Positions 23,279 through 36,310 of a stretch of 64,000 bases of DNA are shown in pieces; the first letter of the stretch is position 1; each line of letters opens with the position of its first letter. Under the pieces are notes generated by a model. It was not told the origin of the DNA. It saw only the letters and a program-made list of their open reading frames with translations, and did no database searches. A program made the position numbers and the translations under genes. Source of the stretch: Spodoptera frugiperda (Eukaryota; Arthropoda; Insecta; Lepidoptera; Noctuidae); assembly GCF_023101765.2 (NCBI RefSeq), contig NC_064231.1, positions 2,232,001-2,296,000 of the forward strand. Reading direction: 5' to 3'.

Positions 23279-26200
23279 TTATTTTAATGACTTATTGCTA
23301 TTCAAACTATCGTAACACGACTCTAAGACTTCGAATTCTTCGAACACCATTTCACCGAATTTTCCCGTTGTTACTTTACTTTGGTCTAAATTATCGTTTA
23401 CGTAATAAAATTTCTTCTCAAAGGTATGAGCACTAGTCGCTTGTTTGTCTCCTTGTGCATTGTTTGACTTAGCATCCTCTGAACTTCCTTGTTCTTGTTC
23501 TGTGATAATTGTTTCTTTCTTAGTTTCAATTACGGGTGCTACCTGCTGAACAGGTATTTCCTTCTTTTTAACAACAACGTCGTTTTGTTTCAGTGCTTCA
23601 ATTTTGGATTTAACGGAATCCTTTTTAATCCCACTGTCTTTATTATCAAATGGAGTTTTTACAATACCTTTGCTGTAGCTTTCTAGACGACAGATTTTGT
23701 TCTTTACGGAATTTTCATCATCGTGTACTAGTGGAGGATCTTCTCTTGACAGTTGTTTTTTGAATTTATTTCGGGGATTTTTACTATCATCAGTACCTGT
23801 GAGCTCTAGACGGCTGCTACAACTGTTAGATTTGACTAATTTAAATTTAAATCCTGGAAAGCTTTCTGTTCTTTTGTCTTGATTTTGGTTTATTGTATTT
23901 AAACTTGTGTTGGAATTTTGTTTTTCAGAAAGCATTTGCTTGTGTTTATCTGCGACGAGGCATGAACACTTATCACCTCGACATTTGGTTTGACAAGAGT
24001 AGCAATCCCTGCTACAATTTTTTTGTAAACTCTTTATTTCTTCCATTATGGCTTTTGTCATAGGACTCACTGTTGAACCAGTTTTTGAAGTTAGTACTTT
24101 ACCTCCATAGTATGTTATTGAAGTACCGCATTCTCTTATTTTCTTTAAAATATCCGGGCTTACATATTGACTTTCACAGCAAAAGTCTTGGTTCATTGAA
24201 TCACAAAGGTATTCTTCACTTGAACTGTATACATTATCTTTAAGATTCTTCTGTGAGTATGGACTTAGACCATCAGTTTCATATTCGTTGTTTGAGCTAA
24301 GATCTCCGCTCGACACGCCACTTGACAGACTAGCATTGTCCCATTTCTTGTTGCCGAAGTTGGTATCTATAGTTAGTTGTCGTATAATTTTCTTACGTCC
24401 ACCATTTTTAGTACCTTTTGTTTCTTCATTGAGGCTTCTGTAAGATGTAGCTCTTCTTGTTAAACCTAGATTTTCATTCACCAAGGGCGGATCATGTGTC
24501 ATCGGACTTTTCATTTTTAAAGTGTCTTCGAATAGGTTTCTTACTTTTTTAACAGTATCAGGGTTAGGAAGTTCTTCTTCTATGATTTCTTTATTAACTC
24601 TTATCGGATGATAAAAGAAATGTCGTCTAACTGCATTTTTTGGCTTATCAGTTAGGTTAGCATTGCTATCGTTTTTCTTAAGTAAGGTAGGTGGAATTTT
24701 GCACGTATCTGTATTTTTTCTGGGCGTGGGCTCAACTTTAGTCCGTACTGGTTCGATAATTACAATGTTGTTATTTACCAATAATTCTTGAAAGCTATAA
24801 TCTTGTAGATACTGAAGTAATCCATCGAATTGTGCTTCTTTACGATAGTTAGCAATCATGCTGTTTTTGAAGAGTTCCGATTTCATGACCTTGTATCTTA
24901 CATGATCGAAATCATCACATCCTTTTTCATAACCTTTGGCTTTAATCAGTGTTGCTTGAGTTTTTTGATTTTGATTATCATCACTGCTCAACTCCACGAT
25001 TTCTATCTCGGGAGTGTCTCTGCACAAATCTATTTCAGATTTTGCTAAATCACTTTTGTCATAAAAGTTTGTGTCACAGTCCTTTACAATTTTATCCAAT
25101 GTTGATTCTTCTATTTCTGAGTCACTTTTAACTTTTTCAGTTTCATCTTTCCATAACTGTAATTTTGGCTGACTTACTTTGCGTATGCTGTCTACAATTT
25201 TAACGCTTTCTAAAGTTTTAATAATATTTCCTACTGATATTTCTGACAATAACTTACTATCGTCGGTCTTCTGTTGTTCCTTTTCTTCTTTTTCTTCACT
25301 TAAGTCGCCATCTCTATTGTTGTTAAAATCTTCTTGATTGACTTTTATTTCTGGTTTATTAATGTTTTCATTGAAATCTGGATTCTTATCTATAAGTTTC
25401 GACCAATAGTTTTTTACTGAATTTAATTTCTCTTGATATTCGATATCGGTTTTTATCGCATTGTTTAATTTTTCTTTGACATTACTGTCTGTTTTCAAAT
25501 CTTTGACATCTTCCTTAGATTCAATAGGATTATCAAGTTTCTTGTTGACTGGTGAGTTTGTTTCATAATTATTTTCCATTTTTGTTGCTATATTTTGCTT
25601 TTTATTTTTGGAATCAATAACTTGTAGCACCTGAGGTCGAGTCATTGTCGTATTAATTTTCTTGAATGTGTATAATGATTGTTCCGGACAGCCTTTGTTG
25701 TCTTTTATGATTAACTTAGGAGGTGGTTTTTCAAATTTATGCTGAACAAACGAAATATTATCACTTGTTTCCTTTTTCAGTTTCGGTATTGTAGTTTTAA
25801 CTACCTTGTTTAATTTTATGGTAATAAAAGGATCTTTAGGTGTGTAGTAGCTGGAAGTATCAATACAATTATCTACTGTGACTTTTTTGACTTCTTGGTT
25901 GATTGGTTTAATTTCCTTATTGGGCTCTGTGAATGCAACCTGTTCAAATTTCGGTTGTATTTCTGTTGCCGGTTTTACTACTGTTGTTGGTGGTACAGGC
26001 TTAGTTTCTGTTTCTCGTTGTGTATTTGATTCTATTCGGCTATTTTCGTTAGGGTTTTGTGATAACGGTGGATCGATAACAATGGTTTGATGGCCACTCA
26101 ATGGGACTATTGCAATATTAGATTCTGCTGATGTCTTGAAAGATTGAACTCTAGATAAAAGCGAATGTGTTTTTGTTTCTTCTGTAGTAGGTGGTTTTTG

Positions 26201-28994
26201 AGTAGTGGTGTCAGAATTCGTTTTATTGATACTTTTTTCTACAGTGTCTGGGCTAGGAATCCGAATAATTTCGTCTTCCTCTGTTGGATCACGTTGACGA
26301 AGAGAATAATGTTTTTTAATTATTCCAAGTCGTGGTTTTTTGTCAACCACTGATTTATTTATGTTATCATTTGATAATGATTTTGTTATATTAATTTCTG
26401 GTCGGTAACCAGAATTTGATATTTTTAAGCTTTCAGATTTCGTTATGATTTTGTTATTTCGTATTGTTCCTTCTATTTCATTGATTTCCCTTTCGTTTTG
26501 GTGGTTATCTGAACGAAAATAATTTGTTTCTTTTTCGTCCGCGTTAGAACTCTCGATAGTTATAATTGATTTTAAATCGTCGTCAAGTTTGTTAAAGTTT
26601 TGTATTAACTGTGGTTCAGAATATTCAGGCAGGTAAATGCAGTTATTAGTTTGGATTTTGATGTTATGAGTAGGTTTTGTATAGGTTTTATTAAGTTGAC
26701 CGTAATTTTCAGTACCCTTTGAAGACAATATCTCTCTGAAATGAGTTTGAGCTATTTCATATGTGTTTTCACAAGGAATGTCTTCCGGATCTTCTTCTCT
26801 TAGTTGGGCGTCGATACGTTCAGACTTTCGTAAACACTTGCTGATATTTATGTCAGGTAGAGAATAGTACTGATTTTCGATAAGCGTAGTAACAAAAGGC
26901 TCTGTTGTTATATTTTTTGAAGTACAGTGACTCTTTGTGGAATATGTATCACTTTCAATGTATGTGTTACTGACGTAGACTTCGTTGTTTTGTTTTTTTA
27001 ATATTTCGTTGAAAAGATTACCGTTCTTCTTCAAAAATGAGTCTCTTCGAATGTCTGCAAAGGTCTTTTTCTTGTTGACTTGTGTGTATATAGGATCTGT
27101 TTCTTGATTATTATGTTCAGAATTTAGGGTATTCGAAGCAATCGAAGTGTTTTCTTTAAATTGTGAGTCGCAATACTCATCAATTTTTTCGGCTAGGGAA
27201 TTAGCCAAGTACTCTAATTTATGGGACTTATCAGACGAAGCAATTGATATTGAAATATAAGAAGTTATGCTATCAGGGGGGCTTGACACAATTTCGTCGT
27301 TTTCAGAGGCTATAGATTGCACATCATTATCGTTTTTCGATTCATCTATTTGTGTGACTTCGGCTGGTTCAAGACTTATTTGTCCTTCACTCTTTTTACT
27401 TTTTACAGAAAGTTTGTCATAGGTTTCTGTGTAGCTTATTGGCTCAGGATCGTCAGGCTTATCTTTCTCACTCCGCGTAAGACTGTCGTTAGTGAATGAT
27501 TTTGGTGTAGTATTTTTAGATCTCTCTTTGTCTTCGTTATCAGTTGCGTGTTCGTCAGTTGTCACGTAGAGTTCTTTGCTGGGATTAGGTGAAGTAATCG
27601 ATCGATCTGATTCAGGAGAACTTTCCTTATAATTTTTTCTATGAGCTTCAAAATTGTAATGTTTTCTTACGTAATTAGAGTCTAAACTATCAATTTCACT
27701 CGGATTACGAGAGTGGCCAATACTATCTTCGGACAAGTTGGTTTGTTTTATTTCTTCATTCAAATTCGGCCAACTTCCACTTACAGATCTTGAATGATGA
27801 CTTTCGTTTTGTGAAACGACTTCTTCTTTCTCTGATCTATTCTCAGGATTATCTGGTTTTTCGTTTTCTTTCTGCGCGTTTATATCTCCAAAGCACGAAG
27901 CGGTACTATCAATGTATATGCTTTCCAGTACTTCCTCCTTTGTTTGATATTTTGCTCGACCTGGCAACCTGGAATGAGATACATAACTATGTTAGATTTG
28001 TAAATAAATGTATTTTCTATAGGATACATAATAAGTACGACTACCATAACAGGGGTACTGGGACATTGTTCACGAACCAATTGTTTATTTTATATAAAAA
28101 CATGGTATAAACCTCTTCTAAATCAGATGAAAAAATACAACTTTGTCGTAATTAAGCAGTGTTATAGTTAAATCTTATGTGTGATATATTATAGCAATAT
28201 GAAATAATTTTTATTACCTGTCTTTGAAGCAAGGCTTGTCAAATAACCGGGCGCGGGGTATCAGCTGGGATCGCTTGCTTTTAGCGTGGTTTTGTATCTG
28301 AAGATCGGTGAATGTTTCTTCTCTTATCACTGCCAAGCTTCGACTGCGTCGTAAATTAGCGCCTTCGGGTTCTTTATGTTTGCACAATCTCCCGTAGCTA
28401 CCACTGAATTCAGTATCAGAGTTCGAGAAACGTTTTTGTATGAGTTCCTCTGCAGCTTTAGACCTTGTCAAATGTTGATAAAACTCGTCTTGAGGCAGTT
28501 GTACAGGTAATTTGTAGTATTCTGCTAACTTACTCTGGTACTTCTCGTGTTTTTTATTCTTATTTTCACAGAAGTCCCTATCTTTATCTTTGTCTTTATC
28601 TTTACCCTTGGATAGTTTCCTTTTTTTGGGACGTTCTTCTTGACTCTTCTTAGATTCTAGTGAATTTCTCGGTTTATCAAACTCTAATGTTTCTGCAGGA
28701 TTTTCAAAGTACTGTATATCACCGACGGTGTCTGCCGCGGACTTGTGCTCGTCCTGACTCGATTTCCTTTCGACAAGTTCTCGAAGGCGGCTTCTTGTTG
28801 AGCTGGTGTTGGACGTGACGCTCTCCGGTCGTTTGTTAGGGTACTCCAAATTAGACGACGACCGTCTGAAGAGGCTTGTCTTGATCGACCCGAAGTCGCC
28901 TTCGTCTTGACAAGAAGCCGCTGAGAAATTCTGTGCCCTTATACGGTCAACGTGATTCTGGCTAGAATACGACGCGACCGAGTCCACCGAGTGT
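23279..28994 (-). CDS. large low-complexity protein of unknown function, nested antisense gene (5' incomplete)
   Basis: I do not recognise it. Two exons are visible: 28994-28218 (777 bases) and 27968-23279 (4690 bases including TAA). The junction is AG|GTAATA to TTCCAG|G, completing an Arg codon. The first visible exon begins after TTTCAG at 28995 in phase 2 with no in-frame ATG before the acceptor, so at least one 5' exon is missing. The visible product is about 1820 residues, rich in Ser, Lys, Glu, Asp, Asn and Thr, mostly disordered by eye. There is no signal peptide or membrane segment. Notable parts: a KGKDKDKDKDRD run at about residue 130; the motif RRSRSLAVIREE at about 225; SSGVSSGDLSSNNEYETDG and a Cys-rich patch (CSRDCYSCQTKCRGDKCSC, about residue 1575) with SPDILKKIRECGTSITYYGG before it; and an acidic end FGEMVFEEFEVLESCYDSLN. 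A single 1562-codon open exon is strong coding evidence. A cytoskeletal or scaffold role would be a guess. Confidence 0.85.
27969..28217 (-). other. intron of the antisense gene
   Basis: A 249-base intron with donor GTAATA at 28217 and acceptor CATTCCAG ending at 27969. The sequence is AT-rich, with no repeat seen. Confidence 0.8.
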
Positions 28995-31900
28995 CTGAAA
29001 CGCAAAACATCATAGATTAGATTAAGATGTATTCTACGAGCTTGATAATATTGTTTGCATAAGATATGTAGCTTTTGGTGTGGTTCAGTTGACTCATAGT
29101 TTTTAATGACGTCATGTTGGTCAAATATTGATTTAGGATAATATTGTGAACAATAAGATGTTGGCTGTGAAGTAGATATGGGATGGTAGTTGTTTGTTAC
29201 TACCCCTGCGTTGGTATATGGGTAGCAGTGATCTACACGCTGTGTGGAGTACGTTTACAATACTGGCACGTTGCCAACAGTTGAGCTATTTCGTTGACAA
29301 CAGAAATATATGTTCGAAGTGGTCTTCTTTAATGATCATAGCGAATTATTTCATTTTGTGATGATTGAATTTAAGAAGCTGGAACAATGTTTGGTATTCA
29401 TTTTACTATTTCAAAACACAATTATTATGCATTGTACTGTTTCAAAACACGATTATTTTAATGAAACACGTTATGGAACTGTTATTATAATTTACAGGTA
29501 ATTCGGTAGGTACATGAATGGGTTTAGTTAAATTGAGTTTCTGAAATGTTGCTCGTAATGAAATTTTGTATTTAAAACGTTGATGTTTTTGAAAATTGCC
29601 CTTAATGGTCGTCAAAATTGCTAATTATCATTATTTTATATTATGAAGACGTAAAAACTCTTTTTACGCGTCTACATTTAAGTGCCAAAACAATAAGTGT
29701 TCCGTTTCTTGTCTCATATTATTGTTGGAACTATTTCAATTTATATATTCACAGCATCAGCACGTAAATGATTCAGATTTAAAGCTCTAATGTTTGTACG
29801 TAATCTTATCCAATTTTCTTGTTCTATCAAATTAGTTTTGTGCTTTAGTATTTGAAGATAATATTTTAACGAGTCTTAAAGCGCATGACATCTGCAACGA
29901 ACATTTGAAACCATGCCAGAATGGGCCTGTCGGTAATAAAGAGCCGGCGCCTTGTGTTCTACGAGAAATGGTTTTAGGACTACGTTTAAGGATTTTAAAA
30001 TTTCAGAAACTTTGAGTGTTCTACCATGTAACCGACGCCCCATATATTCTGAATTGTGGGCACCTGTAACCTGTAAGATCGTAAAGTATGGTTATGGTGC
30101 AATGGCGAGAGTCGGTTTACAACTCCTTGCTTGTAATGGAGACATGAATTTTATTTCCACAGTATTTTAGGTTCAAAGTACCTCGTAATGCAGCATCGAT
30201 GAACCAAGGATGTACGAAGTACTTGTACTTTAGAAAAGTTTTGAATAGATATCATATTTTTAAGATTTTATTTATTAGAAACAAATGGCATAAGAACTCT
30301 TGCTTTGATAATAACGTATAGGAGACCATCTGTACGCAATCAAACAAACTGGTGATGCCCTAAATAAATTACTATTGCGAGCGTGCCAATATAAATACAT
30401 ACTAAAAAATAAGTACCGTATGTTATATTCATCTGTTATAATTTACATGATGAATTTATTAATGAATGGACGTATCGAGATTAGATTAGTCAAGTTCCAA
30501 CGGTGCGGACCGCTTGTAATTGGCTTGTGGACTCGTGTGATGACTGCTAAATTAATGGCTTTCATACATATAGCTACATACTAGTGCTACATAATTTCAG
30601 AATTAACATGTATGACGGATATAAGCGGATCATAATAAAGTGTGGTTTTGAATGGGCATGTCATGCATGATATTCTCTTAGAAACATTGTTATCTTAAAA
30701 CATGTAAGTAGGTGTATGTAGAGGTATAGGGTCAAAGTTCTTATTACTAAAGGGTGTCTAACAAAACTATAAGCCTTTGATTTAATATAAAACTTGTACT
30801 ACATAATTTAGAACAAATTATTGTCGAAGTTTTCCACTAAAATGTCGGCTGTGGCGACTTCGTGGGATGCCTATATCCCCCGCAGTATATCTATAAATAT
30901 TCATAGTCTCAACGGTCGAGAGTCTGCTATCTTTTGACAGGTCATTCGAAACTCTGAGCTACTGAAGCTTCCGTAGCGTATTCAAAACGACGTTAGTTTT
31001 CCAACTGTTGCGTTGTTTAGGAGATAGAGAACTTTTCTTCTCATGTCTATCTACATTCGTCTAGACTCAGTACTCAGTGTTATTTGATCTAGTGTACACT
31101 CGCGAATATTGTTTTGAAATTGCAAAATATGTGTTCTCTCTTTTATGAAGTGATGCTATTTTCACACCAGTTTCTTTAAATAAAACTTCATATAATTTTG
31201 CATTTATGCGACCATTCGAATTTGATTTGTTTATTGAAATGAGATTGTTATCAATCCTCCGTTAGTCTTAGTCCTGTTCTTTATAAACTCGATCCCACGG
31301 ATAAATGTATTAACTACTTTCGTTCATATGCGGTTCCATATGAAATGAACGAAAATTGTGGTTTGTGTACAGCTTACACTTTTATTTTTATTCGTGCATT
31401 ACGTCGGCCTCCTGATTACGTCTTCTGCTCACGTTAACGTCGTATAACACGAGATAATGTTGGTATTCGTATTCCGTGTTTAATTCTCTTGATAACACTC
31501 ACTATTTTCAATAAATGTTATGACTTCCAGTAATTTATTTATCATCGTCCAAAGATTTATTGGATAGAATTCTAATGTACGCCATATTTTTGTAAGCTAA
31601 ATTTTATCGGATCATGCATTTTTTTGGTGTCTGGCTCGTTCGTTAAGAACATGTCATGTTGTATTTGCATCGTTACGTTTTTTCTAAACATTTTTACTTT
31701 AAATTTTTAAAGAAGAACGACAACGTGTCAAACATCGCAATGCCTTGTTTGAATTTAATAAAGCGTTGGATGAAAAATTATCTCAACCTGAACATTTCTA
31801 CGTGACGTGGTAGATTGCAAGAGATAATTTTACAGCCAACGAGCGTGTTTAGGATGTCATTCTAAAATGACGTTTTCGACTATATACACAGGACGACCTT

Positions 31901-34660
31901 AATTTTGAAGATGTAGAGAAGAACAATAGACACTTAACTAGGGGAAGCCAGTTATAATGCATATGTTTTCCAATTAGAAGGCACAGGAAATGGTAATCTT
32001 AAAAACCCACAAGGTGCACGAAGGGCTTTGTATAATCGTTTCTTATAAGACAAGTTTAATTTCCTTTTTTATTATATTTTTAAAGGCCATTTTGAGCATC
32101 TATCAATTACGTTACGTTTATTTTGCAATGTAATCTGTGTAGGACTGATAAAAAGTCATTGAGTTCAGATCTTTAAATAGAGTATTACGTTTCAATGTTT
32201 ATTTTTCTTTTTCTGTTGCCAATGTGTCATGCACTAACACGAACACTCATTTTTTTTCGCTCGTCTTAAGTGCGTAATGATCTGAATTCCTGGCACGTAC
32301 CATAAATACTTTCAAATGCACCTACTGAAATATTAAAAATAACAAGTCGCTTTCTTCTGCAGTTAGTATATTGCATTGATCTGTTTTTGTTAATCTTATG
32401 TTTCCATCTAAATCGAAATGTGAGTAATTACAGTGGCTTAACACACATTCCTGTTATAAATCACACTGCTAGTTTAAGTGTATAAAGAAATTAGTCTCAA
32501 TTACTCTACCGTAAATGCTCTGTAATTTTACGTAATACTTATTTTTTTTACTTTCTCCTAACATTTCAAAACATAAATCTCTCGTGTGTTAAGAATTTAC
32601 GATGTATATCACTGAAGTACTTAAAAAGATTTTTCCCTCTGAATGAGATTAAATCACATGCCTACACATAAGAGGCGGTCCCTCGAGATAAGTCCTGATC
32701 AAAGAGAGATTAGTCGGTCTTCTTGGTAAGTGTTACCGATTATTGGGAAAAGATGGCCATAACAGAGATGTTCGCCAGGAAGGGATTGGCTTAATCGCGT
32801 TTATACAACTTTTACGATAGTTACTTCCCTAAGGATAAGAGCCGCATATAACGATAGACCCTCACGGAAATCCCTACGAAACGGTGAAAAGATAAATCTT
32901 CAGCTATGTAGGAAATTAGGAGCAGTTCTAATAGCCCTTAGAACTTAGCCCCAAGTGCTCGTGGAGTAACTTATTGCTTCTATGTTCACAACAGGCGTTC
33001 TAACTTAATACCTGTACCTAGGTGTCTAATGGGTTCTTAAGTCGTAACTTTACATAAAGAAGTCGACTTCTGGCTGTCTGATTATGCAAAATGCTACTAC
33101 GTTACTCATTCTCTGTTATCATACTCGTAGATCTAAATTCTATGCCATTTTCAGTGCGGTTAATGGAGCCATTTCTTACTACGTTGATCCGTAATAATCT
33201 ATTGTAGTTATCTATATACCTTTAGTATATGGATACTATCTTTTACTGTTATGTCATTATGTATTAATCAATGTATTATAGTTTTAAGTTTATGTGCGAA
33301 GCAACTCTTCATAAATACTAGTCATATTTAGTAGTTTTACTGGATATTAAGACAAACGGACTGTTATTGGATATGAATGGTAAAGTTTTTGTTTTATATA
33401 AAAAAAAACAAAATAACAAAAAAAATCATAGGTAGTATGTTTTAATAGCTATATGCGAATATGCAGTCTAGTAATGAAATTTACCATAGATTCTTTAATG
33501 CATTTTATCAGACGATCTATCTTCAAACAAGATCGTTCAAGGATGTTATATGATGTCAGAAAATAACTGTTTTTAATTTACGAGAATTATAAAATCAAAC
33601 TTAACTGTACATAATCGATTGTTATTTAGCATTTAGGCACGATTGTTTTGTTTTAATAATATTTCGGATTATGAAACTAAATACTCACTTTACCATTTTA
33701 ATTCCCTAATGCTTGAAGATTGTTTTTTAAAGTTTTTGCGTTGAAATAATCTAACAACAAATAATTTCCCGATTGCGTTATATTTTGAACATTATTAAAT
33801 GAGCGTAATGAGTCGTAACAACCACAAATTGTGATTACACCATTCCGTTCGAATAGACCGAGTGACGTACATTTTTAGGGCAGGAAAAATACTTTTTCTC
33901 GGCGTAAGCGTCGCGCCGCCAGTGTTATATTTAGAAAACCGTAAAGATAGAAGATAGGTGATTCAATGTCGGAGATTATTTGGAGAAACTAAACAGATTA
34001 AGATTGTACGGTAAACAACGTAAAGAGTAGGTAACCACTTACTGAATTTAGTGTATGGTATGTCTATCAACCTCTTTTTCACTCGACCTTGAGGATTTTT
34101 ATTCTTTAATATGATTTAAGATCCAGTAGTGTTCTCTATGGACTTGTTCGAAGTTCGAATGTTACCGTTAAATTATTGGAATAAACAAACAAAATGTCCG
34201 ACTGATGTTTCAGTTGTTTTAATTTATGATATTAAATGTTGACGCGTCAGTTGTTTTAATTATGATATTTAAATTTAGATTTTCGTTCTTTTGTAGATTT
34301 TGGCATTAAGTTTTATTATTGGAGTATACTTGATTGCCATAGTAAGTTGCTTAAAATTTAGTTGATTAATTATATAATAATTAATCATCATTAATGATTA
34401 ATTATATCATAATCGACTCTCGTATAATCAAAGTAAACTTTTCTTAATTGTTTACATGTAATTTTTTCTTCTTCAAAATAGGCCCTTGAAGATGGATAAA
34501 ATTGGTAAACTTTAATTTCTAGATGTTTACTTTATGTATAAAATTTTAAAAGCAACTTCTTAGAAACAGATTGTGCTCATAGGCTAAAATTATCGTATTT
34601 TTATCTTAACCTCTATTTTATACAAGATATTTTATATTTCAACGAATTTAATATTTTATT
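28995..34660. other. 5.7 kb with no recognisable gene
   Basis: AT-rich DNA lying in intron 2 of the plus-strand gene, and presumably upstream intron or 5' region of the antisense gene. Small structures only: a short direct repeat TCAGTTGTTTTAATT at about 34212 and 34247, and an AT hairpin ATAATTAATCAT/ATGATTAATTAT at 34377-34405. Open frames here are short and have no recognisable motifs. Confidence 0.55.
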
Positions 34661-35369
34661 CATAACACTAGCTTTTGCCCGCGACTTCGTTCGCGTGGAA
34701 TAGTGACTTCCGGCAAATTTTTGGTTTTAACCACATAGTTCCCGATCTCGCGGGATCTCTTCAAAAATGAGATGTGGAAGATATTCCAGGGAACTCTTCA
34801 AAAATCAACATAATGAGCTCTGCGTTTGAATTTAATAGATGTATACTCACTTAGGGCATTGAAAAAATAGTTTAAAAACGGACTTAAACTAACTTAAAAC
34901 TAAAGAAAGCTACGAATTACGAATTTATAACAATTAAAAAAGAAACTATATTACAACCTATCCTCTATGCTATAATAACCAAGCTTAAACTAAATAATTT
35001 AAAAGAAACGACTTAAATCTAATCTAATTAATTTATAAATTAGACTTACAATTTTATTAAAAAAACTAACTACAGTAACTACTAATAATCGATATCAAAC
35101 TAAACCTACGTTAAATAGTTTAACCAAAAAACCAGGAAAACCCAACAAATAAACTTATTAATTGACAAATACAACGAAACCAATTTAGAATATACGAAAC
35201 AGCAGGACCACTACAGACAAATAATCATACGACTGATAACACTTTTTCTACGATAGTACCGAAGCGCTCGGCCGATACCCAACCAAATGAATGTAACGAA
35301 ACCATAGCGCGATCTATTTCGATCCCAACGCCATCTATCGGGGATAAAGAAAACTTGGATTATTTATTT

Positions 35370-35517
35370 ATACTCCGTTCGGGCATTTTCTTTGTACTAA
35401 AAGTTTAATTATATTGATATTATTTTTTTCATACCTTTTTACTATTTATTTACTTTTTTTCGATGAATTAAAACAATAACATGAACCGAAGTCGTGTAAC
35501 GATCGACATAGAGTTAT
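35370..35517 (+). repeat. 148-bp direct repeat, left copy
   Basis: It runs from ATACTCCGTTCGGGCATTTT to ACGATCGACATAGAGTTAT. The sequence 35725-35871 repeats it with only a handful of mismatches. The copies flank the palindrome at 35527-35687. Confidence 0.85.
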
Positions 35518-35526
35518 CTATACTCC

Positions 35527-35687
35527 ATAATTAGAACTTATGACGGGATATTTACCATGTTTATTGAATTTGGTGAGTTTCCGATATTTCGGCACTGTTG
35601 CAAGCGCCATGATCACGGATTAACTGATATCGGAAACTCACCAAATTCAATAAACATGGTAAATATCCCGTCATAAGTTCTAATTAT
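35527..35687. mobile_element. fold-back element with perfect 61-bp inverted arms
   Basis: Arm 35527-35587 (ATAATTAGAACTTATGACGG…GAGTTTCCGATAT) and arm 35627-35687 are exact reverse complements over 61 bases by my reading. The 39-base spacer holds TTCGGCACTGTTGCAAGCGC. It looks like a recently inserted or gene-converted MITE. The spacer words occur in a dispersed lepidopteran repeat as I remember it. Confidence 0.85.
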
Positions 35688-35724
35688 AGTGTTAGTGACC
35701 ATGTCAGTTTAAAAACTTATATCT

Positions 35725-35871
35725 ATACTCCGTTAGAGCATTTTCTTTGTACTAAATGTTTTATTATATTGATATTATTTTTTTCATACCTTTTTACTAT
35801 TTATTTACTTTTTTTCGATGAATTAAAACAATAACATGAACCGAAGTCGTGTAACGATCGACATAGAATTA
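35725..35871 (+). repeat. 148-bp direct repeat, right copy
   Basis: Near-identical to 35370-35517. Differences include GTTAGAGCA for GTTCGGGCA and AATGTTTTA for AAAGTTTAA. Confidence 0.85.
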
Positions 35872-36167
35872 TTTATAAATAATTTATTTCTCATTTTTAT
35901 TTTTTGATTTTTGAAATAAAAATATATCTATGTCCTTTCTAAGGTTCTAAACTATATCTGTACCAAATTTCAACCAAATCCGTCAAATAGTTGCGGAGAT
36001 TAATGGTATAAGCATAGAATGTTCGACGTGATTCTTTAATTTGACATAACTTTTTTATTTATGAACCGATTGACATGAAACAAACACTAAATGTAAATTT
36101 AAGCATCCCACAATATATTCGTGAAAACTGCATCCAACTCGGATCAGCCGTTTCTGAGATTAGCGCG

Positions 36168-36240
36168 CACAGACGAACAGACAAACAGACAAACAGACAA
36201 ACAGACAAACAGACAAACAGACAAACAGACAAAAAAAAAG
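36168..36240 (+). repeat. period-8 microsatellite (ACAGACAA)n with A tail
   Basis: About seven units of ACAGACAA (the first slightly diverged) end in nine A residues. It forms the 3' tail of the 34.7-36.3 kb retroelement-like repeat. Confidence 0.9.
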
Positions 36241-36310
36241 TTAATTACATTTTTGGGTTCGACATCGACATAACAATAACCCCTGCTATTTTTTTTATTT
36301 TTATTTTCAA

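Larger units (their letters stand above)
34666..36310 (+). mobile_element. composite retroelement-derived repeat with nested insertion
   Basis: It begins CTAGCTTTTGCCCGCGACTT then CGTTCGCGTGGAATAG, a head I recognise from a very abundant lepidopteran non-autonomous element. It ends in the matching tail TCTGAGATTAGCGCGCACAG then ACGAACAG and a period-8 microsatellite. The body is A-rich with repeated AACTAAA-like words and no coding capacity. A 148-bp direct repeat flanking a perfect palindrome interrupts it (listed separately). An open frame at 36075-36410 is this tail read through, not a gene. Confidence 0.65.

Noticed and set aside
23489..28110. Several plus-strand frames rich in Phe, Leu and Ser
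   Set aside because: They are antisense shadows of the Lys/Glu/Ser-rich minus-strand exons.
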